Part shown: positions 37,201-46,040 of the stretch, piece after piece
Layout: every line of letters starts with the position of its first letter
How positions within the stretch are numbered: position 1 is the stretch's first letter
Assembly (NCBI RefSeq): GCF_048066115.1
Contig: NZ_JBLTYX010000001.1
Location: 310,001-374,000 of the forward strand
DNA from: Niveispirillum sp048066115
GTDB taxonomy: Bacteria; Pseudomonadota; Alphaproteobacteria; Azospirillales; Azospirillaceae
DNA length: 64,000 nt
Direction of reading: 5' to 3'
Translations under genes and position numbers: made by a program
Notes under the pieces: generated by a model
Databases searched by the model: none
What the model saw: the letters and a program-made list of their open reading frames with translations, nothing else
Told to the model about the DNA's origin: nothing

Positions 37201-37239
37201 TCTGGGTCCCCGTCGATGGTCGGAACCCCGAACATGCCA

Positions 37240-37273
37240 ACGCCCGCTTGGCCGTCAAGGGCCGAGCGGGCGT
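37240..37273 (-). terminator. 14-bp hairpin between the esterase gene and kynU
   Basis: ACGCCCGCTTGGCC pairs with GGCCGAGCGGGCGT, with one G-T wobble, around a GTCAAG loop. It is 56 bp after the esterase stop on the minus strand. No long T-run follows. Confidence 0.55.
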
Positions 37274-37328
37274 GTGCTGAACAAAGACGGTTTATGCTGG
37301 TCGAACCCGCGATCGCGCACGGAGATTG

Positions 37329-38372
37329 CTAAATCCCGCCACCATCGCTGAAGGCGTAGATGTCGTAGGAGGCCAGCGCCCGGCCGATATCGGCGATGGC
37401 GCGATTGGCGGTGGGCAGGCGGCCGCCCATGGTGATGAAGCCATGCACCATGTCCGGGTACAGCCGGTGCAGCACCGGCACGCCGGCCGCCGCCAGCCGC
37501 CCGGCATAGGCGCGCCCCTCATCCAGCAGCGGATCGAACCCGGCGGTGATGATCACCGTGGGCGGCAGGCCGTCCAGCCGCTCGGCACGCAAGGGGGAGA
37601 CCTGCCAGTTGCCTTCCACCTCCTGCCCGGCCAGATAATTGCGGACATAGGCGACATAGGCCTGGCGGGTCAGCAGATAGCCGTCGGCGCGGGTGAAATG
37701 GCTGGGCAATCCTGCCGACAGATCCACGGCGGGGTAGATCAGCACCTGGGTCTTCAGCACCGGGCCGCCGGCATCGCGTGCCTTCAGGGCCAGGACGGCG
37801 GCGATATTGCCGCCGGCACTGTCGCCCGCCACGCCGATGGCCAGCGGATCGATGGCCAGCAGTTGGGCATAGGCCGACAGCCAGCGCAGGGCCGCCCAGC
37901 CATCCTCGATGGCGGCAGGCCAGGGATGTTCGGGCGCCAGCCGGTAATCGACGGCAACGATGGCATGGCCCGTGGCCACGGCCAGTTGCCGGCACAGCGT
38001 GTCATGGCTGTCCAGGTCACCCACGGTCCAGCCACCGCCATGGAAGAACAGCAGCGCCGGCAGGGGGCGGAAGCCGAAGGACGGGCGGTAGAGGCGCAGG
38101 CGCAGCGGCCCGCCGGGGCCGATGATCGTCTCTTCCCGCACGGATGCGATCTCCGGTGCCTCCGGCCCCATGGCGCGGCGCACCTGGGTGAAGATACGGC
38201 GGGTCTCGGTCAGGTCGCCACCGCCATCGGCGCTGCCGGCGATGATGCGGACGACATCCGCCACCTCCGGCGACAGGTCGGAGCCGACCTTGAAGGCGGG
38301 CTTCTCCGGCACGACGCACAACGGCGCCGCGCGATGCGGGACGGGGGCGATGGGCAGCACGGTGCCGGTCAT
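37329..38372 (-). CDS. HSL-family alpha/beta hydrolase (esterase)
   Basis: 347 residues from the ATG at 38372 behind GGAG. The hormone-sensitive-lipase family motif FFHGGGWTVGD is near residue 130. The nucleophile motif is GVAGDSAGGNIAAV near 200, the catalytic Asp is likely in FDPLLDEG near 300 and the His in YPDMVHGF near 330. It should hydrolyse short-chain esters, or an amide such as N-formylkynurenine given the nearby kynU; the latter is only suggested by position. Confidence 0.88.
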   Translation of the reverse strand: MTGTVLPIAPVPHRAAPLCVVPEKPAFKVGSDLSPEVADVVRIIAGSADGGGDLTETRRIFTQVRRAMGPEAPEIASVREETIIGPGGPLRLRLYRPSFGFRPLPALLFFHGGGWTVGDLDSHDTLCRQLAVATGHAIVAVDYRLAPEHPWPAAIEDGWAALRWLSAYAQLLAIDPLAIGVAGDSAGGNIAAVLALKARDAGGPVLKTQVLIYPAVDLSAGLPSHFTRADGYLLTRQAYVAYVRNYLAGQEVEGNWQVSPLRAERLDGLPPTVIITAGFDPLLDEGRAYAGRLAAAGVPVLHRLYPDMVHGFITMGGRLPTANRAIADIGRALASYDIYAFSDGGGI

Positions 38373-38403
38373 GGTCGTTCTCCGGTTGGGATGGTGAAGG
38401 GGC

Positions 38404-38445
38404 GGAGATGGCGGGCGGTGATCGGGGGAGCCGCCCGCCATCTCC
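38404..38445 (-). terminator. 15-bp perfect hairpin downstream of the porin gene
   Basis: GGAGATGGCGGGCGG and CCGCCCGCCATCTCC pair perfectly across a 12-nt loop, 8 bp after the porin stop and 31 bp upstream of the esterase start. It should isolate the highly expressed porin transcript from the esterase gene. Confidence 0.7.
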
Positions 38446-38452
38446 AGGCGGA

Positions 38453-39718
38453 TCAGAAGCGCACGCGGGCGCCGGTGATCACGCCATACACATCCTTGAA
38501 GTCGGCGGCGGGCGTGTCGTAGCTGTGGTTGCGGAAGCTGACATAGAAGTCGGATGCGAAGGCATCGACCGTCTGCACATAGCCCACGGACCAGGCCTTG
38601 GCATCGGCACCGACGGCGGCGAAATCCTCCTGGGTGAAATAATCCACCACGAAGGCGCTGTTGCCGACGCTGGTCAGCTTGGCGATATAGCCCAGCTTGC
38701 CGTACCAGAAATCGCTGTTGCGCGGACCCAGGTCACGGGTGCCGGCGGCGGCCGTGACATTGAAGCCGTTGGCGAACTTCACCGACACCGACCCGTTGGT
38801 CTGGGTGTCGAAGCCGGTGCGGCTGTCATTGTCGGCGTACGCAATGGCAGCCGCGATCTCGGTATCGCCGATCTTGCTGTTGTATCGGATGGCACCATCG
38901 GTAGCCCCGCCCTCGGTGAAGCTGGCCGAACCGACGAAGCCGCCGCCGAAGGTCGGCGTGTCATAGCGCACGCGATCCTCGCGGTGCAGGCCGTCGAAAT
39001 TGTTGAAGGCGTTGTTGACCGTCACGCCGGCCGCCCGCGTCGCCTTGTTACGGAACGCGATGCCGCCGAAGGTGGCGCCGATATCGGAATGGCTGATCAG
39101 GGTGGAGGTGCCGGACAGATCTACCTCCGACGTCTGGTTGGTCGCCGTGTCGCCCTGGCCCACCCACAGACGGCCGAAGCTCTTGTGCTGGACCCAGAAT
39201 TCCACCTTGCGCTCATTGATGGAGAAGGCGCCGCTGTCCGTGCCGAAGCCCGTGTTGCGGGTGGAGGCGGAGCTGGTTTCGAACTCGATATCCGTGCCGG
39301 CGGTCCAATTGTCGTCCAGCTTGGCCTGGCCGGCCAGACGGATGCGCGAGGACGCCGTGGCATTGTCGCCATGGATGGCGTCGCTGTCGAAACCGTCATC
39401 GGCGACAATCACGGCGCGGCCGATCTGGCCGGAAACGGTCAGCTTGACCTTGTTGTTGCCCGACTGGGCCACCTGCGGCGCCTTGAACACATCGGCGGCG
39501 ACCAGCGGCGCGTCGGCCTTGTTGGGCGCGCCGGCGGCGGCGCCCGCGACGGGAGCGGCCGGGGCCTTTTCCAGCTTCTCGATACGGGTCAGCAGTTCCT
39601 TCACCTGGGCGCGCAGCGCGTCCACTTCGGAAGCGGACTGGGCGGATGCGGGCAGGGTGAAAGCGGCCAGGGCGGCACCCGTCAGCAGGGCGGCAACCTT
39701 GGAGCGGACGATATTCAT
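38453..39718 (-). CDS. Outer-membrane porin with N-terminal coiled coil
   Basis: 421 residues with GAAGGGAAG before the ATG and a signal peptide ending LPASAQS near residue 27. A short coiled coil follows (EVDALRAQVKELLTRIEKLE), as in alphaproteobacterial porins that bind peptidoglycan or trimerise. Beta-barrel sequence then runs from KVKLTVSGQIGRAVI to the C-terminal GARVRF, with the terminal Phe required by the BAM machinery. It probably conducts small solutes. Preceded by a long AT-rich control region. Confidence 0.92.
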   Translation of the reverse strand: MNIVRSKVAALLTGAALAAFTLPASAQSASEVDALRAQVKELLTRIEKLEKAPAAPVAGAAAGAPNKADAPLVAADVFKAPQVAQSGNNKVKLTVSGQIGRAVIVADDGFDSDAIHGDNATASSRIRLAGQAKLDDNWTAGTDIEFETSSASTRNTGFGTDSGAFSINERKVEFWVQHKSFGRLWVGQGDTATNQTSEVDLSGTSTLISHSDIGATFGGIAFRNKATRAAGVTVNNAFNNFDGLHREDRVRYDTPTFGGGFVGSASFTEGGATDGAIRYNSKIGDTEIAAAIAYADNDSRTGFDTQTNGSVSVKFANGFNVTAAAGTRDLGPRNSDFWYGKLGYIAKLTSVGNSAFVVDYFTQEDFAAVGADAKAWSVGYVQTVDAFASDFYVSFRNHSYDTPAADFKDVYGVITGARVRF

Positions 39719-40379
39719 CTGGGACTTCCCTTCATGGATGGTTCTTTTGGCAGCCGGGGAGAGCAGGGAGCCCGCGCACAGGTGCTCCCTTTCGCAATCT
39801 CCGTCGGGTGGGCATGGAAATCCCGCGCCGGTCACCCTGATGGGACCGGCCCCCGGCCATTTCTTTGTCGGAAGATCAGGGCCTGGCGGCGCAATCATCG
39901 CCGCCGGCGATCCATCGGATCAGAGGCAACAGGTCGTCATGGGGTGTCTCCTTGGAAGAGAGCCGGACACCACGAGGACTCGTGGCGCTTTAGCGTTTGG
40001 TGACGCGGCGCAAGCTGTCAGGTCAAATGCCCGCGGATGGGTTCAACACCATCGGTGTGGATACTGGATTTAATTTCCCATGTCGTCAATGGGGTTTTGT
40101 CAAAAATATAGAACATTTATTTTTTGTTGTTTTGCGGAAGATGCCCACCTTGCAGCTAAGGGGTGAAGGGACCGCCAGCTGAAATATTATTTTTAGTCCA
40201 CATTACATCATTACCAAATGGAAGGACCTCGTTCGGGGGTTGATTTAAGCTCCGGAATTCTCCACCATTCGCGTCCAAGCAATAACAAGCAAATCCTCGG
40301 GCACTCCGCTTCTTTTGAATAATTCCAAACGACGGCGAACAACGCCGCCGCAGGGTTCCCCCTTGCCTTGGAGGCCGCC
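39719..40379. other. 661-bp non-coding region, AT-rich in its second half
   Basis: Lies between the divergent porin and chemoreceptor genes. From about 40050 to 40340 base composition falls sharply (runs such as AAAATATAG, TTTATTTTTTG and AATATTATTTTTAG), unlike the rest of the window. It probably holds both promoters. A minus-strand open frame reads FACYCLDANGGEFRSLN near 40300, which looks protein-like but lacks a start and a ribosome site; it could be a decayed gene. No hairpin or known operator is convincing. Confidence 0.4.
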
Positions 40380-42056
40380 ATGTTGAAGCTCGATCTGCGC
40401 CAGACGTTGCTCGCCACCCTGACGGCCCTGGCCGTGGCCATCGCCGCCACGAACGGGCTGATGCTCTATGGCACACAGAAGCAGACGGATAATCTCCACA
40501 CCGTCTATGTGGATCGGGTGATCCCGATGCGTGACCTGCAGATGGTGTCGGATGCCTATGCCGTCACCATCATCGACCAGGTGGTGAAGGCCCATGTCGG
40601 CCGGCAGGGCGCCGACATTTCCGCCAAGACCATCCGCGCCGCCCTGGCCACCGCCAACCAGCGCTGGAGCGCGTATGAGGCAACGCAACTGGTGCCGGCG
40701 GAGGTGGTGATCGCGGCGGAGGTGAAGCGGCTGCGCGCGGCGGCCGATCCATCGGTGGCGGCCGCGCTGAAGGCCATGGATGCGGGGGACACAGCGGCCC
40801 TCGGCCCCCTGCTGGCCGGCGAGTTGTACAGCCATGTCGACCCGCTGACCGATGCGCTGGGCCGCCTGGTCGGGGTGCAGACGGAGGTGACGGAACAGGT
40901 ATATGAGGATTCCGAAAGCATCGGCGCCATCCTGTTTACGGCCGCCATCCTGTTCTCCCTGTTCGGGGCGCTGGCTATCGGTGTCTCGGTCTGGGCCGTG
41001 GTGGTGCGCACGACGCGGCCGCTGGTCGCCATGACGGGTGCCATGCAGCGGCTGGCCGCCAACGATATCGATATCGACGTCCCCGGCGCCGACCGCCGGG
41101 ACGAGATCGGGGCGATGGCCAATGCCATGGCGGTGTTCAAGGCCAATGCCCAGGAGCGCCGCCGGCTGGAAGCCGATCAGGAGCGCCAGCGGGCGGAGCG
41201 GGAGGCAAGGTCCCGTCGCATCGCCGCCCTGACGGCGGAGTTCGAGGCGGCGGCGGGCACCGTGACGGGAGAGGTCACCCGTTCCGCCGAGGAGATGCAG
41301 ACCAGCGCCAACGGCCTGTCCCTGATCGCCGCCCAGACGAAGGAGGAGGCTTCGGCCGTGTCGGCCGCGACGGAGGAGGCATCCAGCAATGTGCAGACGG
41401 TGGCGGCCTCCACCGAGGAACTGTCGGCTTCCATCGGCGAGATTTCCAACCATGTGCAGCGATCCGCCACCATGGCGTCGGATGCCACCCGCAAGGCCAG
41501 CGAGGCCGACATGACCGTCACCGACCTGGCGGAGAAGGCGGCGGCCGTGGGCGATGTGGTGCGTATGATCAACGAGATCGCCAGCCAGACCAACCTGCTG
41601 GCGCTCAACGCCACGATCGAGGCGGCGCGCGCGGGAGAGGCCGGTAAGGGCTTCGCGGTGGTGGCGTCGGAGGTGAAGAACCTGGCCAGCCAGACCGCCA
41701 AGGCGACGGAGGATATCACCGCTCAGATCAAGAGCATGCAGGCCGCCACCAGCGGCACGGTCGGCGCCATCCGCGGCATTGTCGACAGCATCTCCGCCAT
41801 CAACGAGGCCACGGCCACCATCGCTGCGGCCATCGAGGAACAGACCGCCGCCACGGCGGAGATCAGCCGTAATGTGCAGGAAGCATCGGCCGGCACGCAG
41901 GAGATCGCCCGTTCCGTGGCCGGCGTCCAGGACATCGCGCGGCGCACCCAGGACGCGTCCGACCATGTGCTGGGGGCCGCTGGCAGCCTGACGACCCAGG
42001 CCAAGCGGCTGACCGGCCATGTGCAAGATTTCCTGTCGGGTGTGCGGACGGCTTGA
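40380..42056 (+). CDS. Methyl-accepting chemotaxis protein
   Basis: 558 residues from the ATG at 40380 behind GGAGGCCGCC. TM1 is near residues 10-28 (LATLTALAVAIAATNGLML). The periplasmic part, to about 180, looks like a four-helix-bundle sensor (VIPMRDLQMVSDAYAV). TM2 spans about 182-205 (ILFTAAILFSLFGALAIGVS), followed by a HAMP domain and the signalling helical hairpin with QTNLLALNATIEAARAGEAG. The C-terminus has no obvious CheR pentapeptide. Ligand unknown. Confidence 0.94.
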   Translation: MLKLDLRQTLLATLTALAVAIAATNGLMLYGTQKQTDNLHTVYVDRVIPMRDLQMVSDAYAVTIIDQVVKAHVGRQGADISAKTIRAALATANQRWSAYEATQLVPAEVVIAAEVKRLRAAADPSVAAALKAMDAGDTAALGPLLAGELYSHVDPLTDALGRLVGVQTEVTEQVYEDSESIGAILFTAAILFSLFGALAIGVSVWAVVVRTTRPLVAMTGAMQRLAANDIDIDVPGADRRDEIGAMANAMAVFKANAQERRRLEADQERQRAEREARSRRIAALTAEFEAAAGTVTGEVTRSAEEMQTSANGLSLIAAQTKEEASAVSAATEEASSNVQTVAASTEELSASIGEISNHVQRSATMASDATRKASEADMTVTDLAEKAAAVGDVVRMINEIASQTNLLALNATIEAARAGEAGKGFAVVASEVKNLASQTAKATEDITAQIKSMQAATSGTVGAIRGIVDSISAINEATATIAAAIEEQTAATAEISRNVQEASAGTQEIARSVAGVQDIARRTQDASDHVLGAAGSLTTQAKRLTGHVQDFLSGVRTA

Positions 42057-42080
42057 GGCGGGCTGGCGGGTGCAGGTTGT

Positions 42081-42452
42081 TCACCAGCCCTTGCCCGCCA
42101 CATCCTCCACATAGACCAGCGCCCGCCCCTCGGCCAGCAGCATACCGTCAGGTCCGTGACAGGTGGTTTCCAGGTCCACCAGATGCTTGTCCGGCCGTAT
42201 GCGGGTAACGGCGACGCGGGCCGTCAAATCCATGGCCAACGGTACCGGCGCCAGGAACCGCGTCTGCTGTTTCAGGTAATTGGTGCCCGGCCCCGGCACC
42301 TTGACCCCCAGCAGGTAGGAGAACAGGGCGCCGACCAGCGGCTCGGGCACCTGGCCCTCCGGCATCGGGGCGCCACCCAGCGACAGGTAATCTTCCACGT
42401 CGCGCGTGGTGAAGGTGCGGGTGAGGGTGGCTTCGTCGCCGACGCGGATCAT
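42081..42452 (-). CDS. MaoC-like hotdog protein, second subunit
   Basis: 123 residues. The fold fits a MaoC/hotdog domain (PEPLVGALFSYLLGVKVPGPGTNYL, then RFLAPVPLAMDLTARVAV). The catalytic Asp/His motif is replaced by PEPLVGALFS, so it is probably the non-catalytic partner of the MaoC protein encoded just upstream, whose stop it overlaps by 4 bp. Such pairs form heteromeric (R)-specific enoyl-CoA hydratases. Confidence 0.78.
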   Translation of the reverse strand: MIRVGDEATLTRTFTTRDVEDYLSLGGAPMPEGQVPEPLVGALFSYLLGVKVPGPGTNYLKQQTRFLAPVPLAMDLTARVAVTRIRPDKHLVDLETTCHGPDGMLLAEGRALVYVEDVAGKGW

Positions 42453-42811
42453 GCCGCCCCTCCCATCTCGAACGTTCCCTCGCAGGTGATGGTGCCGTCG
42501 GCGATGCGTACCGCCTTCACCACCACATGATTGCCGGTGGCTTCCACGAAAAAGTGCATGGGCTCGTTCGTGTAGGTGGGGGCCGGGAAGCGCACATCCT
42601 GGGCCAGCTGTGGCACGCCTGGCCGTACCTGCCCCGCCAGTCCGCGCAGGATGGAACAGAGGTAGAGCCCATGCGCCACCGTCCGGCCGAAGCGGGTGCG
42701 GGCGGAGAAGGCGGGATCGACATGGATGGGATTGTCATCGCCGGACAGGCGGGCGAACAGGTCGAATTCCGCCTGGGTCAGGGTGCGGTCGATGCTGATG
42801 CTGTCGGGCAA
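42449..42811 (-). CDS. MaoC-family (R)-specific enoyl-CoA hydratase, catalytic subunit
   Basis: 120 residues. The hydratase-2 motif is intact: FARLSGDDNPIHVDPAFS near residue 20 with catalytic Asp and His, and FGRTVAHGLYLCSIL follows. It should hydrate 2-enoyl-CoA to (R)-3-hydroxyacyl-CoA. The gene starts 7 bp after the acyl-CoA ligase stop and overlaps the second MaoC gene, so the three act together on an acyl-CoA substrate. Confidence 0.88.
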   Translation of the reverse strand: MPDSISIDRTLTQAEFDLFARLSGDDNPIHVDPAFSARTRFGRTVAHGLYLCSILRGLAGQVRPGVPQLAQDVRFPAPTYTNEPMHFFVEATGNHVVVKAVRIADGTITCEGTFEMGGAA

Positions 42812-42818
42812 TGGAACC

Positions 42819-44303
42819 TCACAAACGATGCTTCTGCACCTTGCCCGCTGCCGTGCGCGGAAAATCCGTCACGATGATGAAGCGCTTGGGCACCTTGAAG
42901 GCGGCCAGCCTTTCGCGGCAGAAACGGGTCAGGTCGTCGGGCGATGGCGGGGCGTGGCCGGGGCGGGGCAGGATATGGGCCTGGCCCACCTCCCCCCATG
43001 TCGCATCGGCGACCCCGATGACGGCAGCCTCCAGGATGGCGGGGTGGCGGGTCAGGACATTCTCCACCTCCGCCGGATAGACATTCTCCCCGCCGGAGAT
43101 GAACATCTCCTTGATCCGGCCGACGACATAGTAATAGCCATCCTCGTCGGCACGGGCCAGGTCGCCCGACCGCAGCCAACCGTCGGGGGAGAAGGCCGCC
43201 GCCGTGGCTTCCGGATGGTTCCAGTATCCGGGCGTCACCCCCGGCCCGCCGAACCACAGTTCGCCCGCCTGTCCCGGCTGCACATCCTCCCCGTCGGGCC
43301 CGACGATGCGCACGCCGCACAGGATCTGCGGCTTGCCCACCGACCCCACCTTCTCCGCCACGCGGTTGGGATCCATGATGAAGGCGGTGGGCCCCGTCTC
43401 CGTCATGCCCATGCCGTTGCACACGCGCACGCCGCGTTCCAGGAAGCGCTGGACCAGCATGTCGGACAAGGGCGCCCCGCCGCAGCCCCAGGAGCGCAGG
43501 CGGGTCAGGTCGACCTCGGCGAATCGCGGATGCAGCGACAGGCTCTGATAGATGGCCGGCACGCCGAAGATGGCATCGACGCGGCCCGCCGCCACCAGGT
43601 CCAGCATCACATCGACATCGAAGCCCGGCATGATCAGCACCCGCCCGCCGGCGATCAGGGTGGGCAGCGTGTGCAGGTTGATCCCGGCCGTATGGAACAG
43701 GGGCAGGAAATTCAGCGTCGTATCGCGCCCCGTCAGGCCCACGGGCTGGGAGATATTGATGAAATTCACCATGGCCATGGTGAAGGTATAGATCACCGCC
43801 TTGGGCTGGCCCGTCGTGCCGGAGGTGTAGAGCAGGTACCAGATGCCGGCGGCCGACCAGGTGCCGCGCCCGGCATGGCGCGGGCTGTCGTCGCGTCGGG
43901 CCGCATAGTCACCGTCCAAGGCTAGCGACAGGGGAATGTCGGCGGACAGTTGCGCTGCCACCTCCGCATCTTCCGCCCCCCAGAACAGCAGCTTCGGCGC
44001 GCAATCGGCCAGCAGCGGCCGGATTTCCGCCGCCGGCATGCGCCAGTTCAGCGGCACCAGGATGGCGCCGATCTTGGCGCAGGCGAACAGGATCTCGAAA
44101 AATTCGATGCGGTTGCGGCAGAGGATGGCGACACGGTCCCCCTCCCCCACCCCGCAATCGGCCAGCAGCGCGGCGGCGCGGTCGGCACGCTCATCCAGGC
44201 CGGCATAGGTGACGGTGCGGCCGGTGCCCACCTCCTCCATGGCGATGTCGCCGCCGGCCAGCTGGGCGCGCTTGGCGGTGATGTCGAAGATGCAGGGGAT
44301 CAT
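42819..44303 (-). CDS. Acyl-CoA synthetase (AMP-binding enzyme)
   Basis: 494 residues starting MIPCIFDITAK. Its ATG overlaps the TetR stop as ATGA. Adenylation motifs are complete: YLLYTSGTTGQPKAVIYT near residue 150, GMGMTETGPTAF near 275, GWLRSGDLARADEDGYYYVVGR near 370, and the catalytic Lys in RTAAGKVQKHRL at the end. It would activate an aliphatic or aromatic acid to its CoA thioester. The exact acid is unknown. First enzyme gene of the TetR-led cluster. Confidence 0.93.
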   Translation of the reverse strand: MIPCIFDITAKRAQLAGGDIAMEEVGTGRTVTYAGLDERADRAAALLADCGVGEGDRVAILCRNRIEFFEILFACAKIGAILVPLNWRMPAAEIRPLLADCAPKLLFWGAEDAEVAAQLSADIPLSLALDGDYAARRDDSPRHAGRGTWSAAGIWYLLYTSGTTGQPKAVIYTFTMAMVNFINISQPVGLTGRDTTLNFLPLFHTAGINLHTLPTLIAGGRVLIMPGFDVDVMLDLVAAGRVDAIFGVPAIYQSLSLHPRFAEVDLTRLRSWGCGGAPLSDMLVQRFLERGVRVCNGMGMTETGPTAFIMDPNRVAEKVGSVGKPQILCGVRIVGPDGEDVQPGQAGELWFGGPGVTPGYWNHPEATAAAFSPDGWLRSGDLARADEDGYYYVVGRIKEMFISGGENVYPAEVENVLTRHPAILEAAVIGVADATWGEVGQAHILPRPGHAPPSPDDLTRFCRERLAAFKVPKRFIIVTDFPRTAAGKVQKHRL

Positions 44304-44944
44304 GATCCACCCCCACTTCTGCCCCCACCGGGGGCCAGCGGCGCCAGACCGAAGGTGATCAGTTCGGCCGCCGCTGCCGCGACCTCCTTGGCCGACTTGT
44401 CGGTGTTCCACACGGCATAGCGCATGCCCAGGAAGACACTCATCCCGATCAGGGCCCAGGCGCGTTCCTCCTCATGCCCCGGCCGGATTTCGCCCTTTTC
44501 CGCCGCCAGCGCCAGGTTGCGGGTATAGGCGCTGGCGAACACCTCGTAGTACCGGTGATAGGCATCCTCGGCGACGAACTGCGCCTCCATGACGATGCGG
44601 TACAGGTCCTTGTGTTCGCGCACGAATTCGATGAAGGCCTCCAGCCCCAGCCGTTCCGCCGTCAGCCGGTCGACATTGCCCGGCACCCGTTCGGCGATGT
44701 GCTGGCGGGTCAGGTGGCCCATATCATCGACGAGCGCCCGGAACACCTGCTCCTTGCTGTCGAAGTAGGTATAGAAGGTGCCCAGTGCGGCCCCGGCGCG
44801 CTGCGTGATGCCGCTGATCGACGCCTCGTGATAGCCGCGTTCCCCGAATTCCGCCGCCGCCGCGTCCAGCAGCTTGCGTAGCGTCCGCTTGCCCCTCTCG
44901 GTGCGCGGGGCCTTGGACGTTGCCGTCTCTTCGCTGCCCATCAT
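44300..44944 (-). CDS. TetR-family repressor of the acyl-CoA cluster
   Basis: 214 residues from the ATG at 44944 behind GGGAGGATT. The HTH domain is at 20-65 (AAEFGERGYHEASISGITQRAGAALGTFYTYF). The ligand domain is of the fatty-acyl-responsive TetR type (EAQFVAEDAYHRYYEVFA). It is co-transcribed with and translationally coupled to the acyl-CoA ligase and divergent from the hydrolase-receptor-carrier genes, so it probably controls both arms in response to an acyl-CoA. Confidence 0.92.
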   Translation of the reverse strand: MMGSEETATSKAPRTERGKRTLRKLLDAAAAEFGERGYHEASISGITQRAGAALGTFYTYFDSKEQVFRALVDDMGHLTRQHIAERVPGNVDRLTAERLGLEAFIEFVREHKDLYRIVMEAQFVAEDAYHRYYEVFASAYTRNLALAAEKGEIRPGHEEERAWALIGMSVFLGMRYAVWNTDKSAKEVAAAAAELITFGLAPLAPGGGRSGGGS

Positions 44945-44960
44945 AATCCTCCCTGGCTAC

Positions 44961-44982
44961 AACTTGAATATTGACTCAGGTT
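44961..44982. promoter_or_regulatory. Possible TetR operator in the divergent promoter region
   Basis: AACTTGAA and CTCAGGTT form an imperfect palindrome (six of eight arm positions pair) over 22 bp, 17 bp upstream of the TetR start. Position suits autoregulation plus control of the divergent genes. The symmetry is modest. Confidence 0.3.
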
Positions 44983-45126
44983 TCGATTTGCCGCAAGCAT
45001 GGGCACGAAGCCGGACGGGAGATCGATAACGATCCCCATCAACCCCCAGCCTTCCACGACCGAGGCAATCGGTCCAGGGCGGGGATAAACAACACCGGCG
45101 TGGGATGGAAGCTTTAGCCCGAGGGG

Positions 45127-46023
45127 ATGTGCCGGCACATGCCGTATCTGGTCACCAGCGATCAGGCGAGAATCGCCTTTGACGATGCCGGCGCGGGCCG
45201 GCCGCTGCTGCTGGTCCATGGCTGGGCCACGCATGCCGGCTTCTTCCGCCCGCAGCTGGAAGACCTTGCCAGGGCGTTCCGGGTCGTCGCCATCGACCTG
45301 CGCGGCCATGGACGGTCGCGCGGTGCCGATGCGGACCTGTCCATCGACCTTCTGGCCCGCGACGTGGCGGAACTGGCCGACCATCTGGACCTGCGCGACA
45401 TGCTGGTCGTGGGCTGGTCGATGGGGGCCATGGTGCTGTGGCGCGCACTGCTGGATGGATTGACCGCACGCACCGCCGGAATGGCGGTGATCGACATGGC
45501 ACCGCGCGTGATCAATGGCGAGGGCTGGGAATTGGGCCTGCGCGGCAGTTCGGCGGCCAAGTCGGCCCGCCAGAGCCTGGCCGCGATGGTGGCGAACTGG
45601 CCCGCCGTGGCGCCGCGCGTGGCCGGCCGCATCTTCGCCGAAGGGGGTGAGGCTGAACATGCCACCTTGCGCCACTGGGCGGAAGCGGAGGTGGCGGCCA
45701 GTGACGCCCCCGCCATGGCCCGGCTCTGGTCCTCGCTGATCGCCCAGGATTTCCGCGCCGATCTGGCGCCCTTGTCCCTGCCCGTGCTGGTCGCCCATGG
45801 CAACCGCTCGCGCCTCTATTCCGCGGCGACGGCCCAGGCCCTGGCGGCCCTGCTGCCGCGCGCCGTCACCGTCGGTTTCGACGGGTCGGGCCATGCCCCG
45901 CACCTGGAACGGCCGGAAAGTTTCAACCGTACCCTGACCCAGTTCGCCGCCACCCTGCCCCCGCCGGGCTGCGGCGTTTCAGCAACCCCCGCCGGACGGG
46001 AACAACCCGCCGGCGCGCAATGA
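45127..46023 (+). CDS. Alpha/beta hydrolase
   Basis: 298 residues from 45127; the ATG at 45139 (MPYLVTSD) is an equally good start. Motifs are the oxyanion LLLVHGWATHAGFF near residue 30, the nucleophile VVGWSMGAMVLW near 98 and the catalytic His in GSGHAPHLERPE near 260. It has no signal peptide, so it is cytoplasmic. The C-terminal 20 residues are Pro/Ala-rich. It is the first gene of the divergent arm; ester or thioester cleavage of an imported compound is likely. Confidence 0.87.
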   Translation: MCRHMPYLVTSDQARIAFDDAGAGRPLLLVHGWATHAGFFRPQLEDLARAFRVVAIDLRGHGRSRGADADLSIDLLARDVAELADHLDLRDMLVVGWSMGAMVLWRALLDGLTARTAGMAVIDMAPRVINGEGWELGLRGSSAAKSARQSLAAMVANWPAVAPRVAGRIFAEGGEAEHATLRHWAEAEVAASDAPAMARLWSSLIAQDFRADLAPLSLPVLVAHGNRSRLYSAATAQALAALLPRAVTVGFDGSGHAPHLERPESFNRTLTQFAATLPPPGCGVSATPAGREQPAGAQ

Positions 46024-46040
46024 AAATGAAAGGGAGAACC

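Noticed and set aside
40156..40476. 106-codon minus-strand frame in the AT-rich region
   Set aside because: No ribosome site; the first half is antisense to the chemoreceptor gene. Kept only as a possible remnant.
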